A stretch of DNA of 64,000 bases from Pseudogemmobacter faecipullorum (GCF_020539525.1 NZ_JACDXX010000013.1:62001-126000), one strand, 5' to 3'; numbered from the stretch's first letter, positions 17,766-28,868 are shown. The notes: a model not told the origin generated them from the sequence alone. A program made the numbers and translations.

Positions 17766-19316
17766 ATGCAGGCCCTCGCCCCCATTTTCTCTGATGATCA
17801 GGCCGAGGCCTGGGACCGTATCTCCGCTTCGCTGAAGGCAGGCGGCATTGACCTGACCGAGGGCTTTACCCGCCCGGCGGTCGAGGGCAATTTTGCCGAG
17901 CCGCTGGCGGTGATCGGTAAGGCGGGTTCGGGAAAAACCCTGCTGCTGGCCCAGCTTTATAAAGCGCTGAAAGAGACCGGCATCGATATCGTTTCGGGCG
18001 ATTTCGAGGGGCGCAAACGCAAAGAACGCCGCAGCCTCGCGATCCTCGCCCCGACCAATAAGGCGGCTTCGGTTCTGCGGCTGCGCGGCGTGCCCGCGAC
18101 CACCATTCACCGCATTCTCTACACCCCGCTTTATGATCCGCATTACGAGCGGATCGCTGAATGGCTGGCGGGCCAGGCCGAGCGGCCCCAGCTCGAAGGG
18201 CTGGGAGTTGAGGGGCTGAGCGAACAGGCGCTCGACCGGGCCCATGCCTTTTATGGTCAGGTGCCCTCGATTCCCGGCGCGCTGGCGGCGGCGGGGCTGA
18301 AGGGTTCGGATTTCATCAAAGGCTGGAAAAGGCGCGAAGAGCCGCTGGATCTGGGTTTTGTCGATGAGGCCTCGATGCTGGATGAGCGTCAGTTTGAGGA
18401 TCTGCGCGAAATCTTCCCGCGTCTGGTGCTGTTTGGCGATCCGGCGCAGCTGGCCCCGGTCGGCCAGTCCGGCAAAATGGTGTTTGAGGGTTTCCCGCCC
18501 GAGCGCCAGCTGGTCCTGAACCGCATTCACCGCCAGACAAAAGACAATCCGATCCTCGATCTGGCCCATGCCCTGGCCGATGACAGCCTTGGCTTTGATG
18601 ATTTTGAGCGGCTGGTGCGCCAGAAGGCGGCGCAGGATGACCGGGTGGTCTGGTCCGAGCGCGTCGACAGCGATCTGATGGCGCGCTCGCCGGTGCTGGT
18701 CTGGCGCAATGCCACCAGGATCAAGCTGATCCGCGCCTTCCGCGTCGCCCATGGCGCGCCGGAAGAGGATCTGCTGCCGGGCGAACCGCTGATCTGCGAC
18801 GGTATCGAACTGCCCGCAAAACACCGCAAAAAACGCGTCGATCTGGAGGCCCGCGGCCTGATCAAGGGCGCGCAGGTGATCTATCTGGGCCCGGGCAACC
18901 GCACCGGCTTTGCCAGGCTGCATGTGATCGGGGCCGAGGATCCGCAGCTCTCGGCGGCCTCGATCATCAAGATTGAGCGCCCCGATGAGGAAGAGCCCTT
19001 CATCCCCCATGCCGCCACCATGGGCGCCGCCTTCCTGCATGGCGCGGCGGTGACCATTCATAAAGCCCAGGGCAGCCAGTGGCCCGAGGTGCAGGTTTTC
19101 GCACCCGATCTCTCGGCCGCTGCCTGGGCCAACCGCAGCGAAGCCGGTGTGCCTTTGTGGAAGCGCCTTGCCTATGTGGCGATCACCCGGGCCGAGCACC
19201 GGCTGCATTGGGTGGTGCGCAACCGCCTTGGCCGCCCGCGTGAGACCCTCGGCATTGCCGATCTCAAAGGCCCGGCGCCGAAGCTCGAGCTGAAAGCCGA
19301 AGCGCCTGAGGCCTGA
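17766..19316 (+). CDS. superfamily I ATP-dependent DNA helicase (RecD2/UvrD-like)
   Basis: A 516-residue helicase-like ATPase. Seen: Walker A VIGKAGSGKT (about residue 51), LAPTNKAASVLR (motif Ia), Walker B-like LGFVDEASMLDE, FGDPAQLAPVG (motif III), LNRIHRQ (motif IV) and a C-terminal UvrD-type ending VTIHKAQGSQWPEV...YVAITRAEHRL. It resembles RecD-family exodeoxyribonuclease alpha chains but is free-standing, with no recB or recC nearby. Likely role: DNA unwinding in repair or recombination. No good ribosome site precedes the ATG, so coupling to the small upstream gene is possible. Confidence 0.85.
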   Translation: MQALAPIFSDDQAEAWDRISASLKAGGIDLTEGFTRPAVEGNFAEPLAVIGKAGSGKTLLLAQLYKALKETGIDIVSGDFEGRKRKERRSLAILAPTNKAASVLRLRGVPATTIHRILYTPLYDPHYERIAEWLAGQAERPQLEGLGVEGLSEQALDRAHAFYGQVPSIPGALAAAGLKGSDFIKGWKRREEPLDLGFVDEASMLDERQFEDLREIFPRLVLFGDPAQLAPVGQSGKMVFEGFPPERQLVLNRIHRQTKDNPILDLAHALADDSLGFDDFERLVRQKAAQDDRVVWSERVDSDLMARSPVLVWRNATRIKLIRAFRVAHGAPEEDLLPGEPLICDGIELPAKHRKKRVDLEARGLIKGAQVIYLGPGNRTGFARLHVIGAEDPQLSAASIIKIERPDEEEPFIPHAATMGAAFLHGAAVTIHKAQGSQWPEVQVFAPDLSAAAWANRSEAGVPLWKRLAYVAITRAEHRLHWVVRNRLGRPRETLGIADLKGPAPKLELKAEAPEA

Positions 19317-19379
19317 GCGGGATTTCCCTTTCCCGGCCCCGGCGCTACTCTGACGCCAATCACAGATGAGGATCCGATC

Positions 19380-19616
19380 ATGTCGCTGGTATTCGTTCAG
19401 TTCCGCTGCGCACCGGGCAAGACCTATGAGGTGGCCAATGCGATCTGGGACCGCGAGGTCGTGAGCGAGCTCTACTCGACCAGCGGCGATTTCGACCTGA
19501 TCGCCAAGGTCTATATCCCCGAGGGCGAGGATACCGGCCATTACCTCAGCTCGAAGCTCTTCGATATTCCCGATATCCAGCGCACCCTGACCACCATGAC
19601 CTTCCGCGCTTTCTGA
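19380..19616 (+). CDS. stand-alone Lrp/AsnC ligand-binding (RAM) domain protein
   Basis: A 78-residue protein equal to the C-terminal effector-binding domain of Lrp/AsnC regulators (MSLVFVQFRCAPGKTYEVANAI, then TSGDFDLIAKVYI), without the helix-turn-helix part. Such single-domain proteins form oligomeric rings that bind amino acids. The biological role is unclear. The ATG at 19380 follows GATGAGGATCC. It is a separate small gene between the helicase and a membrane protein. Confidence 0.8.
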   Translation: MSLVFVQFRCAPGKTYEVANAIWDREVVSELYSTSGDFDLIAKVYIPEGEDTGHYLSSKLFDIPDIQRTLTTMTFRAF

Positions 19617-19721
19617 GGCCTGCCACGGGGGGGCGCGCGGGACTGGAGAACCGGACTATGCGCGCCACGCTGCCCGTGGCATTGCAGCAGCAGATCAGAA
19701 CCGGGGCGCAGGGGGGCAGAG

Positions 19722-20162
19722 ATGGCAGAGCGGCAGAGATGCTGGAAGACATGGTTGCAGGCGGCTGCGGCCTCGCTTCTGATCGCCTGGGGCGCTGCGC
19801 CGCTTTTCATGCTGTTCAGCCTCGCGACCGGCTTTGATGAGGGAAGCCGGGTTGAGGGCATGCCCTTCCTGCTGATCTGTGCAGGACTTGTGTTTAGTGC
19901 CGCGCTCTGCTGGCACGTCACCCATCCTTCCGGCCTGCGCGGGATTGAGCGCGCGCTGCTGATCGCGGCTGGCTTGTTTCTCGCCGCGGCCCCGATGATG
20001 ATCGCCACCGGCCTGCTGGTCCGCGACAGCGATCGCGGTACGGCTCTGGTGCTCGGCGGCTTCCTGATGACCGGCTTCGCGGTGTTCCAGAGTTTCGGTC
20101 TTTTCATCGCCGCCCGCGTCCTGCGCCGGGCAAGGCAGAGGCAGGAAGACTGGCCGCAGTGA
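19722..20162 (+). CDS. hypothetical membrane protein, four helices
   Basis: A 146-residue protein with four hydrophobic segments (about residues 12-32, 48-65, 77-99, 111-132), so predicted to be an inner-membrane protein. No family recognised. The ATG at 19722 is preceded by GGGGGGCAGAG. It ends at a strong bidirectional terminator shared with nrdF. Confidence 0.65.
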   Translation: MAERQRCWKTWLQAAAASLLIAWGAAPLFMLFSLATGFDEGSRVEGMPFLLICAGLVFSAALCWHVTHPSGLRGIERALLIAAGLFLAAAPMMIATGLLVRDSDRGTALVLGGFLMTGFAVFQSFGLFIAARVLRRARQRQEDWPQ

Positions 20163-20195
20163 AAAAGGCCCGGAGCGTGATGCTCCGGGCCTTTT
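20163..20195. terminator. bidirectional terminator before nrdF
   Basis: Perfect 14-bp stem AAAAGGCCCGGAGC / GCTCCGGGCCTTTT with a 5-base loop, between convergent genes. Confidence 0.9.
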
Positions 20196-20213
20196 AAAAT
20201 GACTCCTGAGAGA

Positions 20214-21252
<1,039 letters not shown>

Positions 21253-21261
21253 CGCTCAGCC

Positions 21262-23388
21262 TCAGAGCGTGCAGCTCACGCAGCCCTGCACTTCCGTGCC
21301 TTCCAGCGCGGTCTGGCGCAGGCGGATGTAGTAGATCGTCTTGATGCCTTTCTTCCAGGCATAGATCTGCGCTTTGTTGATATCGCGCGTCGTGGCCTCG
21401 GCCGGGAAGAACAGGGTCAGCGACAGGCCCTGGTCGACATGCTCGGTTGCTGCCGCATAGGTGTCGATGATCTTTTCAGGGCCGATCTCATAAGCATCCT
21501 GATAATAGTGCAGGTTCTCATTCGACATGAAGGCCGCCGGGTAATAGACGCGGCCGATCTTGCCCTCTTTGCGGATCTCAACCTTGGCGACGATCGGGTG
21601 GATCGAGCTGGTCGAATTGTTGATATAGCTGATCGAGCCGGTCGGCGGCACCGCCTGCAGGTTGCGGTTATAGAGGCCGTGCTGCATGACATCGGCCTTC
21701 AGCACCTCCCAGTCCTCGCGGGTTGGCAGGGTGATGGCGCCAAACATCGCGGCGACTTTTTCGCTGACCGGCAGCCAGTCGCGGCTGGTGTATTTTCCGA
21801 AGAACGAACCATCGGCATATTTCGACTTGTCGAAATCCTTGAAGGTCGAACCCTTTTCCTGCGCCAGCAGGCAGGAGGTGCGGATCGCGTGATAGGCCAC
21901 GGCGGCGAAATAGACGCTGGTAAACTCAACGCCTTCATCCGAGCCGTAATAGACATGCTCGCGCGCCAGATAGCCATGCAGGTTCATCTGGCCAAGGCCG
22001 ACCGCATGGGCCTCATCATTGCCGCGACGGATCGAGGGTACGGATTCAATCGACGACATTTCCGACACGGCCGTCAGTGCCCGGATCGCGGCCTCGATGG
22101 TCTTGCCGAAATCCGGGCCATCCATGGTCGCGGCGATATTCAGCGAACCGAGGTTGCACGAAATATCGGTGCCGAGATGCTTATAGCCCAGATCCTCGTT
22201 ATATTCCGAGGCCTCGTTGACCTGCAGAATTTCCGAGCAGAGGTTCGACATGGTGATGCGGCCATGCACCGGATTCATCCGGTTCACCGTGTCCTCAAAC
22301 ATCACATAGGGATAGCCGCTCTCGAACTGGATCTCGGCGATGGTCTGGAAGAACTCACGCGCATTGATCTTTTTCTTACGGATCCGCTTATCGGCGACCA
22401 TCTCGTGATATTTCTCGCTGACCGAGATTTCCGAGAAGGGCACGCCATAGACATTCTGAATGTCATGCGGCGAGAACAGGTACATATCCTGGTTCTTCTT
22501 CGCCAGCTCAAAGGTGATATCGGGGATCACCACGCCCAGCGACAGCGTCTTGATGCGGATCTTCTCATCGGCATTCTCGCGCTTGGTGTCGAGGAAGCGC
22601 AGGATATCGGGGTGATGTGCGTTCAGATAGACCGCGCCCGCGCCCTGACGTGCGCCGAGCTGATTGGCATAGGAGAAGCTGTCTTCCAGCAGTTTCATCA
22701 CCGGGATCACGCCCGAGGACTGGTTCTCGATGCCTTTGATCGGGGCGCCCAGCTCACGCAGGTTGGTCAGCATCAGCGCCACGCCGCCGCCGCGCTTCGA
22801 GAGCTGCAGCGCCGAATTGATCGAGCGGCCGATCGATTCCATATTGTCTTCCAGCCGCAGCAGGAAGCACGAGATCAGCTCGCCGCGCGACATTTTGCCG
22901 GCATTGAGGAAGGTGGGCGTGGCGGGCTGGAAGCGACCCGAGAGGATCTCTTCCATGAAGGACATGGCGAGTTTCTCATCGCCGCGCGCCAGCGCCAGCG
23001 AGACCATCACAACACGGTCTTCATAGCGCTCAAGATAGCGCTGACCGTCGCGGGTCTTCAGCGTGTAGCTGGTGTAATATTTGAACGCGCCGAGGAAGGT
23101 CGGGAAGCGGAATTTACGCTCATAGGCGGCATCCCAGATCGCGCGCTGGAAGTTTTTGGAATACTGATCCAGCACTTCAGGCTCATAATAGCCCTCTTCC
23201 ACCAGATAGCGCAGTTTCTCATCCAGCGAGTGGAAGAATACCGTGTTCTGGTTGACATGCTGCAGGAAATACTGCCGCGCCGCCATCCGGTCGGCCTCAA
23301 AGCGGATTTTCCCTTCACCATCGTAAAGGTTCAGCATTGCATTAAGCGCGTGGTAATCAAGCGCCGGTTTCACGCCATTATCGAGCAT
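21262..23388 (-). CDS. nrdE: class Ib ribonucleotide reductase, alpha subunit NrdE
   Basis: A 708-residue catalytic subunit that reduces ribonucleoside diphosphates. Seen: [16 protein letters not shown] and [15 protein letters not shown] with active-site cysteines, [11 protein letters not shown] loop, and C-terminal CVSC pair that is re-reduced by NrdH. The ATP-cone allosteric domain of class Ia NrdA is absent, as expected for class Ib. The start lies inside the end of nrdI (19-base overlap), pointing to translational coupling. Confidence 0.96.
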   Translation of the reverse strand: MLDNGVKPALDYHALNAMLNLYDGEGKIRFEADRMAARQYFLQHVNQNTVFFHSLDEKLRYLVEEGYYEPEVLDQYSKNFQRAIWDAAYERKFRFPTFLGAFKYYTSYTLKTRDGQRYLERYEDRVVMVSLALARGDEKLAMSFMEEILSGRFQPATPTFLNAGKMSRGELISCFLLRLEDNMESIGRSINSALQLSKRGGGVALMLTNLRELGAPIKGIENQSSGVIPVMKLLEDSFSYANQLGARQGAGAVYLNAHHPDILRFLDTKRENADEKIRIKTLSLGVVIPDITFELAKKNQDMYLFSPHDIQNVYGVPFSEISVSEKYHEMVADKRIRKKKINAREFFQTIAEIQFESGYPYVMFEDTVNRMNPVHGRITMSNLCSEILQVNEASEYNEDLGYKHLGTDISCNLGSLNIAATMDGPDFGKTIEAAIRALTAVSEMSSIESVPSIRRGNDEAHAVGLGQMNLHGYLAREHVYYGSDEGVEFTSVYFAAVAYHAIRTSCLLAQEKGSTFKDFDKSKYADGSFFGKYTSRDWLPVSEKVAAMFGAITLPTREDWEVLKADVMQHGLYNRNLQAVPPTGSISYINNSTSSIHPIVAKVEIRKEGKIGRVYYPAAFMSNENLHYYQDAYEIGPEKIIDTYAAATEHVDQGLSLTLFFPAEATTRDINKAQIYAWKKGIKTIYYIRLRQTALEGTEVQGCVSCTL

Positions 23389-23795
23389 TCCACCCCCCGG
23401 AATAAATCGAGCCCGCGCCGAACGCGGGCGACATCGGTTTCAGTTCCGGCAAGCTCAAACGAGTACAGGACCGGTACATTACATTTTTCGGCGATGATCC
23501 GGCCGGCAAGGGCCCAGGTCGCGCCAAAGTTACGGTTGCCCCCGGCGAGCAGTCCCTTCAGCCCGGCACGGCGCGCCGGATCATTCAGGAAGCGGATCAC
23601 CTGTTTGGGGACGGCACCCCGGCCTTCGCCATCGGCGAAGGTCGGGCAGGCAAGGACGTAATTCCCGACTGGGACGGGCATCTCATCTTTTGGTGAAATC
23701 GGGATGCGCTGGGCTGGCAGGCCAAGCTTTGCGATGAAGCGCGCGGTATTGCCCGATACGGAAGAAAAGTAAACCAGCCCTAAAGCAGGAGACAC
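23370..23795 (-). CDS. nrdI: flavodoxin-like NrdI protein
   Basis: A 141-residue FMN-binding protein with the NrdI pattern [14 protein letters not shown] near the N-terminus and [16 protein letters not shown] in the middle. NrdI supplies the oxidant for assembly of the manganese-tyrosyl cofactor of NrdF. It lies between nrdH (12-base gap) and nrdE (19-base overlap). Confidence 0.95.
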   Translation of the reverse strand: MSPALGLVYFSSVSGNTARFIAKLGLPAQRIPISPKDEMPVPVGNYVLACPTFADGEGRGAVPKQVIRFLNDPARRAGLKGLLAGGNRNFGATWALAGRIIAEKCNVPVLYSFELAGTETDVARVRRGLDLFRGVECSIMA

Positions 23796-23807
23796 GATGC
23801 AACCTCC

Positions 23808-24029
23808 TCAGGCGAGACGGCCAATCATGTCGGGGCGGAAGCCCGCCCAGTGGTCGTCGCCGGCAATCACAACCGGAGCCTGGCGGTAGCCCATGGCCAT
23901 GACTTTTTCCATGGCAAGCTCATCCTCGGTCAGGTCGATCACCGAATAGGTGATGCCCTTCGCATCGAGGGCGCGGGTGGTGGCGGTGCATTGCACGCAG
24001 GCCGGTTTGGAATAGACGGTAATGGACAT
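23808..24029 (-). CDS. nrdH: glutaredoxin-like NrdH redoxin
   Basis: A 73-residue electron donor for NrdE with the redox motif CVQC (residues 11-14) and WAGFRPDMIGRL at the C-terminus, both typical of NrdH. The ATG at 24027-24029 follows AGAAGGATCAGGC. It is the first gene of nrdHIEF and is preceded by a leader of roughly 280 bases from the predicted promoter. Confidence 0.95.
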   Translation of the reverse strand: MSITVYSKPACVQCTATTRALDAKGITYSVIDLTEDELAMEKVMAMGYRQAPVVIAGDDHWAGFRPDMIGRLA

Positions 24030-24317
24030 TGCCTGATCCTTCTTCTGTCCCGGATGGCGAGAGTTCGCAAAATAAGAACCGCCAGGAAAACATCCTGCCG
24101 GGACGGGTCTTCGCGCCTTCGCACGGTTTCGTTGCCTTTCATGCCCTGGCAGGGCCCCTGGTTGCGGACTGTTGCCCGATCTCTCCGGCCGGATCCCTGA
24201 GGAAACGGACGGAAAGCTTCAGCCTTGCTTGCGGCGGACGAAGCCGGGGTCGGTGCCGGTTTTCCCCGGTCTGCCCCTCGTCACGCCAGCTGCAAACCTG
24301 GGTGCCAGAACATCTGC
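24030..24317 (-). other. long 5' leader of nrdHIEF, no gene seen
   Basis: The stretch between the predicted promoter and nrdH holds no convincing coding sequence. It has several GC-rich inverted repeats, for example GCCCTG/CAGGGC near 24144-24156. Its 3' half shows a weak likeness to the 3' conserved part of cobalamin riboswitches (24148-24167, minus strand), but most invariant riboswitch blocks are missing. Confidence 0.4.
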
Positions 24318-24357
24318 ATATTGCCGCTTCGTCTGAACGCTTGTCAATATCTTGTGT
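24311..24357 (-). promoter_or_regulatory. nrdHIEF promoter with two NrdR-like boxes
   Basis: Minus strand: perfect -35 TTGACA (24347-24342), 18-base spacer, -10-like CAATAT (24323-24318). A 16-base NrdR-box-like site, TGTCAATATCTTGTGT on the plus strand (24342-24357), covers the -35. A weaker one (24311-24326) covers the -10. The 31-base spacing, about three helical turns, is what NrdR box pairs show in known operons. Confidence 0.6.
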
Positions 24358-24648
24358 CGCCCTGGGGGCGCGATGCAGAGGGGCTGTGACCAGCGGCGGA
24401 ACGGGTAAAAACGCAGGAAACACGCGGTTTAACGACAGTGCCTGCGCGCTGACAGTGGTCTACTTGCCGCAGCCTGCCGGGAAGAAATATTTTGGCTTGC
24501 ATAAATGGCGGGCATCGGCAGGCAGAGGGCGGCTGCGCCGGGTTGTGGGTGACTCTGGGGATAACCCGGGGCTTCCCCTGCGGCAGGCTTGGCCCGGTCT
24601 TGCCCGAACCCCTGGCACGGAGCGGGACGGGGCGCGCGATTCGAAGCC
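24358..24648. other. intergenic region upstream of the nrd promoter
   Basis: No gene, RNA or clear repeat is seen here. Open frames crossing it have no ribosome site and unlike codon use. It lies between the nrdHIEF promoter and the 3' end of the thioesterase gene. Confidence 0.5.
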
Positions 24649-25083
24649 TCAGCGGCTGGGGGGAATCGCATAGGTCATGCTGGCGCGGGCCACCGGATCG
24701 GCCTCGCTTTCACTGTAAATAAGCAAATCTGCCACCGCGAGGCTGCGCCCGAGCTTGAGCAGCCGGACATCGGCGCAGACCGCGTGACCGGCGGCGGGCT
24801 TGCGCATGAAATCGATCGAGCAGCTGGTGGTGACCGCCAGGGCAACCGGGCCGATGCGCGACAGGATCGCCAGATAGACCGCAATATCGGCCAAAGCAAA
24901 CATCGCCGGGCCCGAGACTGTACCGCCCGGGCGCAGGTGCTTTTCACTGGCTTTGAGCCAGAGCCGCAGCCCCTGCGGAGTGACCTCGCCCAGCTCAAAA
25001 TCATCGGCGACCTGGCTGAATTCCCGCGCCATAAAAGCGCTGAGAGCAGGGGCATCCATGGTGATTTTAGTGAGCTCTGGCAT
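24649..25083 (-). CDS. PaaI-like hotdog-fold thioesterase
   Basis: A 144-residue hotdog-fold protein. The segment GGTVSGPAMFALADIAVYLAIL matches the PaaI/YbgC-type thioesterase helix with its catalytic aspartate, followed by TTSCSIDFMRKP. It likely hydrolyses an acyl- or aryl-CoA; the substrate is unknown. The ATG at 25081-25083 is preceded by CCGGAGGTAAGCCG, a strong ribosome site. It lies 43 bases downstream of pyrD on the same strand and may be in its operon. Confidence 0.82.
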   Translation of the reverse strand: MPELTKITMDAPALSAFMAREFSQVADDFELGEVTPQGLRLWLKASEKHLRPGGTVSGPAMFALADIAVYLAILSRIGPVALAVTTSCSIDFMRKPAAGHAVCADVRLLKLGRSLAVADLLIYSESEADPVARASMTYAIPPSR

Positions 25084-25126
25084 CGGCTTACCTCCGGAGG
25101 GTCCTACTATATGTTGTGTGTGCCCC

Positions 25127-26188
25127 TCAGAGCCAGCGCGCGCGGTCGGTGCCTGTTGCCTCGGCCACCGAGGCGAAGCCATCGCGTGCCAGCAGTGCAT
25201 CGAGGCCAAGCGCAATCTCGCGGATCAGCGACAGGCCCTGGTAGACCAGTGCGGTATAGACCTGCACCGCCGAGGCCCCGGCGCGGATCTTGGCATAGGC
25301 CTGTTCCGCCGAGGAGATACCGCCAACGCCGATCAGCGGGATCTTCCCATCGGTCAGCTGCGACAGCTGCGCCAGCACCCGGGTCGAGCGTTCAAACACC
25401 GGCGCGCCCGACAGCCCGCCCGCCTGGTCGCGATCCGCGCTCTTCAGCCCCTCGCGCGACAGGGTGGTATTGGTGGTGATCACCCCCGAGATGCCCGAGG
25501 TCAGCGCCACTTCGGCAATGCCTTCCAGATCCTCAGGGCTCAGATCCGGAGCAATTTTCAGGAAGACCGGGATCGGCCGGGGCAGGGCGGCCCGGGCCTC
25601 CATCACCCCGGCCAGCAGCGCTGAAAGGGCCGCGGGGCCCTGCAGGTCGCGCAGCTTTTCGGTATTGGGCGAGGAAACATTAACGGTGGCAAAATCAATC
25701 GAAGGGCCGCAGGCCGTCAGCACCCGGGCGAAATCCTGGGCGCGGTCAGCGCTGTCTTTATTCGCGCCGAGGTTCAGACCGACCGGCACCGGGCCGGGCT
25801 TGCGCGCCTTCAGCCTGGCGGCAATGACCTCCATCCCCTCATTGTTAAAGCCAAAGCGGTTGATCGCGGCGCGGTCCTCGGTCAGCCGGAACAGCCGCGG
25901 CTTCGGATTGCCCGGCTGCGGGCGCGGGGTTGCGGCGCCCACCTCAATAAAGCCGAAACCGGCGCGCGACAGCGGCGCGAGGGCGACGGCGTTCTTATCA
26001 TAGCCCGCCGCCAGCCCGATCGGGTTTTCCAGCGCCATGCCGGCGAGGCTGGTTTTCAGCCGGGCCGAGGTCACGAGGCCGGAAAGCGGTGCCAGCCCAA
26101 GGCGCAGGGCAGTGATCGACAGATGATGGGCGCGTTCAGGATCGCACAGATGCAGGGCCTTCAGCCCGGCGTTTTCGATAAAATTCAC
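25127..26188 (-). CDS. pyrD: dihydroorotate dehydrogenase (quinone)
   Basis: A 353-residue class 2 enzyme of pyrimidine synthesis that oxidises dihydroorotate with a membrane quinone as acceptor. Seen: N-terminal amphipathic helix region (residues 1-40), [28 protein letters not shown] with the catalytic serine, [11 protein letters not shown], and [34 protein letters not shown] for FMN phosphate binding. Its start overlaps the stop of the DUF952-like gene by four bases. Confidence 0.96.
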   Translation of the reverse strand: MNFIENAGLKALHLCDPERAHHLSITALRLGLAPLSGLVTSARLKTSLAGMALENPIGLAAGYDKNAVALAPLSRAGFGFIEVGAATPRPQPGNPKPRLFRLTEDRAAINRFGFNNEGMEVIAARLKARKPGPVPVGLNLGANKDSADRAQDFARVLTACGPSIDFATVNVSSPNTEKLRDLQGPAALSALLAGVMEARAALPRPIPVFLKIAPDLSPEDLEGIAEVALTSGISGVITTNTTLSREGLKSADRDQAGGLSGAPVFERSTRVLAQLSQLTDGKIPLIGVGGISSAEQAYAKIRAGASAVQVYTALVYQGLSLIREIALGLDALLARDGFASVAEATGTDRARWL

Positions 26189-26523
26189 AGGACACCTTCG
26201 GGAAAGATATGGCCGGTCGCGCCCAGGGGCAGGGATTTATCCCAGATCACATCAGCGAGCGTGAGCGCCCGGTAGAGATGCGGGAACAAGGCCCCGCCGC
26301 GCGATTCCTCCCATTTCAGCGCCGGGCCGAGGCGGTCTGCATCGCAGGCCACCAGCACCAGATCGCTTTCATGGCTGAAATGCTTCGCCGCCGTTTCCGC
26401 CACCTGCGCAGGGGTCGAAAAATGGATATAGCCATCCGCCAGATCGACGGGCGCACCCCCGGTCTGGCCAGCGGCACGGAACGCATCCCATTCGGGGCGG
26501 CGGAGAATTTTCAGGATCAGCAT
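26185..26523 (-). CDS. DUF952 family protein
   Basis: A 112-residue protein of the DUF952 type, recognised by [20 protein letters not shown] and [30 protein letters not shown]. This family often sits beside pyrD in Alphaproteobacteria; its function is unknown. The start at 26523 gives the family's usual N-terminus ([15 protein letters not shown]). The frame continues upstream to 26634 but that extension lacks family likeness. It is translationally coupled to pyrD through a 4-base overlap. Confidence 0.82.
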   Translation of the reverse strand: MLILKILRRPEWDAFRAAGQTGGAPVDLADGYIHFSTPAQVAETAAKHFSHESDLVLVACDADRLGPALKWEESRGGALFPHLYRALTLADVIWDKSLPLGATGHIFPEGVL

Positions 26524-26686
26524 ATTCTGCTGATGCACCCATGCGCCGGGCCAGTCAATCGCTTTGCCGGTCCGCTGCAGACTGCGCGGAAAAGCGTTTC
26601 TGAACCGCCGCATGGGCTTGCGGAGGATCGGCAAGGACGTTATTTGAAGATAACAACGCGCGGGCAGCGATGCCCGGCCAGAGGCA

Positions 26687-26760
26687 GCGGGCGTTGTGTA
26701 ATGGTAAGACCCTAGCCTTCCAAGCTAGAGACACGGGTTCGATTCCCGTCGCCCGCTCCA
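26687..26760 (+). tRNA. tRNA-Gly(TCC)
   Basis: A 74-base tRNA with encoded CCA. The acceptor stem GCGGGCG / CGCCCGC pairs fully, the anticodon loop is CTTCCAA (anticodon TCC), and the T arm is CGGGTTCGATTCCCG. It reads GGA/GGG codons. It is a single tRNA between the DUF952-like gene and the fab operon. Confidence 0.97.
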
Positions 26761-26876
26761 AATTCTCTCTCCTTTAAAACCAGAGCTGCAGGCCTTTCTG
26801 CCGGTATGTTCCGGCCTGGGCTTTTCCGGTGCCGGACAAAGGCGCATCGCCTGTCGCATCCTGGGGGGCGGGCAAT

Positions 26877-26908
26877 GAAAAACGCCGCCCGGCAAGGGGG
26901 CGGCGTTT
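26877..26908 (-). terminator. Rho-independent terminator of fabAB
   Basis: On the minus strand an 11-bp stem AAACGCCGCCC / GGGCGGCGTTT is followed by a T-run and CATT, 29 bases after the fabB stop. Confidence 0.85.
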
Positions 26909-26936
26909 CGGGTTTTTAGCGCGGAAGCTGCGGGGA

Positions 26937-28166
26937 TCAGCCCAGGTATTTGCTCATCACCAGGGTGGCATTGGTGCCGCCAAAGCCAAAGCTGTTCGAC
27001 AGCACGCCGTCGATTTCGACATTCTCGCGCAGGCTGGTGACGATCTCGCCCGGCAGCAGCGCCGGATCGGGGGTTTCGACATTGGCCGAAGCAGCGATGA
27101 AGCCCTTGTTCATCATGATCAGCGAATAGATCGCCTCATGTACGCCGGTGGCGCCGAGGCTGTGGCCGGTCAGTGATTTGGTCGAGGTGACGGGCGGCAG
27201 ATTGCCCTCTCCAAAGACGCGGCGCAGGGCGAGGATCTCGGTGATATCGCCTGCCGGGGTCGAGGTGCCATGCGAATTGACGTAATCAATCCGGCGGCCT
27301 TCGCCCAGCGTCGAGAGCGCCAGTTTCATCGAGCGCTCACCGCCTTCACCCGAGGGGGCTACCATGTCATGACCGTCAGAGGTCGCGCCATAGCCGGTCA
27401 CCTCGCCATAGATCTTGGCACCACGCGCCAGCGCATGGTTCAGCTCTTCCAGCACCACGATACCGCCGCCGCCCGCGATGACGAAACCGTCGCGGTTGGC
27501 GTCAAAGGTGCGCGAGGCGCGCTCGGGCGTGTCATTATATTTCGACGACATCGCGCCCATGGCGTCGAACAGGCAGGACAGGGTCCAGTCGAGCTCCTCG
27601 CCGCCGCCGGCAAAGACGATATCCTGCTTGCCCATCTGGATCAGCTCGGTGCCATTGCCGATGCAATGCGCCGAGGTCGAGCAGGCCGAGGTGATCGAAT
27701 AGTTTACGCCCTTGATTTTAAACGGCGTGGCGAGGCAGGCCGAAGTGGTCGAGGACATGCCCTTGGTCACCCCGAACGGGCCGATGCGCTTGGGCGAGCC
27801 GGTCTCGGCGACAAGGTTATGGGCCTTGAAGAAGGATTTGGTCGAAGGGCCGCCCGAGCCGACGATAATGCCGGTGCGCTCATTCGAGATATCGGATTGC
27901 TCCAGCCCGGAATCCTTCACCGCCTGCTGCATGGCGATGAAGTTATAGGCCGCCCCATCGCCCATGAAGCGCAGGTCGCGCTTATCGATATGGTCTTCAA
28001 AAGTGATGACCGGCTGGCCGTGTACGCGCGAGCGGAACCCCCGCTCGGCATAGTCAGCGGCAAAGCTGATGCCCGATTTCCCGGCGCGCAGGCTGGCTTC
28101 TACTTCGGCAACATCATTGCCGATGGGAGAGACGATGCCGAGGCCGGTGATAACGACGCGACGCAT
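26937..28166 (-). CDS. fabB: beta-ketoacyl-ACP synthase I
   Basis: A 409-residue condensing enzyme of unsaturated fatty-acid synthesis. The catalytic cysteine is in [11 protein letters not shown], and the two histidines are in [11 protein letters not shown] and [12 protein letters not shown]-terminal [13 protein letters not shown] is the glycine-rich end of the family. Identification as FabB rather than FabF comes from its pairing with fabA 22 bases upstream on the same strand. Confidence 0.96.
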   Translation of the reverse strand: MRRVVITGLGIVSPIGNDVAEVEASLRAGKSGISFAADYAERGFRSRVHGQPVITFEDHIDKRDLRFMGDGAAYNFIAMQQAVKDSGLEQSDISNERTGIIVGSGGPSTKSFFKAHNLVAETGSPKRIGPFGVTKGMSSTTSACLATPFKIKGVNYSITSACSTSAHCIGNGTELIQMGKQDIVFAGGGEELDWTLSCLFDAMGAMSSKYNDTPERASRTFDANRDGFVIAGGGGIVVLEELNHALARGAKIYGEVTGYGATSDGHDMVAPSGEGGERSMKLALSTLGEGRRIDYVNSHGTSTPAGDITEILALRRVFGEGNLPPVTSTKSLTGHSLGATGVHEAIYSLIMMNKGFIAASANVETPDPALLPGEIVTSLRENVEIDGVLSNSFGFGGTNATLVMSKYLG

Positions 28167-28188
28167 AGCTGTGGTCCTTGTCTGTGGA

Positions 28189-28698
28189 TCAGGAAGCCGA
28201 GAGGGCGACCTTCATATCTTTCACGAGGTAGATGGTCTCACCATCCGCTTCGACGCGGCCGTCGGCCACGCCCATGGTCAGGCGGCGGGTCGAGACAGCT
28301 TTGGTAAAATCGACGTAATAGCGCAGCATCTTACGCTCGGGGCGGACCATGCCGGTCAGCTTGACCTCGCCCACGCCGAGAGCATAGCCGCGGCCTTCCC
28401 AGCCACGCCAGCCCAGATTAAAGCCGGTCAGCTGCCACAGGCCATCAAGGCCGAGGCAGCCGGGCATGATCGGGTTGCCGGGGAAGTGGCAGGAGAAGAA
28501 CCACAGATCCGGATTGATATCGAATTCAGCCACCACATGGCCCTTGCCATGCAGGCCGCCATCCTCCGAAATCTCGGTGATGCGGTCCATCATCAGCATC
28601 GGCGGCTCAGGCAGCTGGGCGTTGCCGGGGCCAAAGAGCTCACCCCTTGCGCAGGCCAGCAGGTCTTCCCGGTCGAACTTGTTCGGATAACGCCCCAT
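28189..28698 (-). CDS. fabA: 3-hydroxydecanoyl-ACP dehydratase/isomerase
   Basis: A 169-residue hotdog-fold enzyme that dehydrates 3-hydroxydecanoyl-ACP and isomerises the product to the cis-3 form, starting unsaturated fatty-acid synthesis. The catalytic His and Asp are in [20 protein letters not shown]. The ATG at 28696-28698 follows GGGAAGTTTT. It forms a fabA-fabB operon divergent from irr. Confidence 0.96.
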   Translation of the reverse strand: MGRYPNKFDREDLLACARGELFGPGNAQLPEPPMLMMDRITEISEDGGLHGKGHVVAEFDINPDLWFFSCHFPGNPIMPGCLGLDGLWQLTGFNLGWRGWEGRGYALGVGEVKLTGMVRPERKMLRYYVDFTKAVSTRRLTMGVADGRVEADGETIYLVKDMKVALSAS

Positions 28699-28868
28699 AA
28701 AACTTCCCGTCGGTCTGTGATGGTTTAAGCTCTGCTGTATCAGAGGCCGGGAGTTGAGAGCAAGCACAGCCCCCGGGATTCCGGTCCCTGCCGCCGATCA
28801 TCGGGCGGTTCAGGGCGCCATGTAACGGCTTTTTTTCGGTTTTCAATTGAAACCGGGGCATTTCACAC

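Noticed and set aside
17682..19541. A 619-codon open frame antisense to the helicase gene
   Set aside because: Same GC-rich shadow effect; composition is unlike real proteins here and all helicase motifs lie on the other strand.
21439..23661. A 740-codon open frame antisense to nrdE
   Set aside because: Shadow of nrdE; no domain, and Arg/His-rich composition typical of antisense frames.
24030..24317. Full cobalamin riboswitch before nrdH
   Set aside because: Only the last conserved block is weakly matched. The CCCCGCAACTGT-like and GCCACTG-like invariant blocks are absent, so it is not annotated as a riboswitch.
24029..24673. A 214-codon plus-strand open frame across the nrd leader
   Set aside because: No ribosome site, odd composition, and it runs through the nrdHIEF promoter region.
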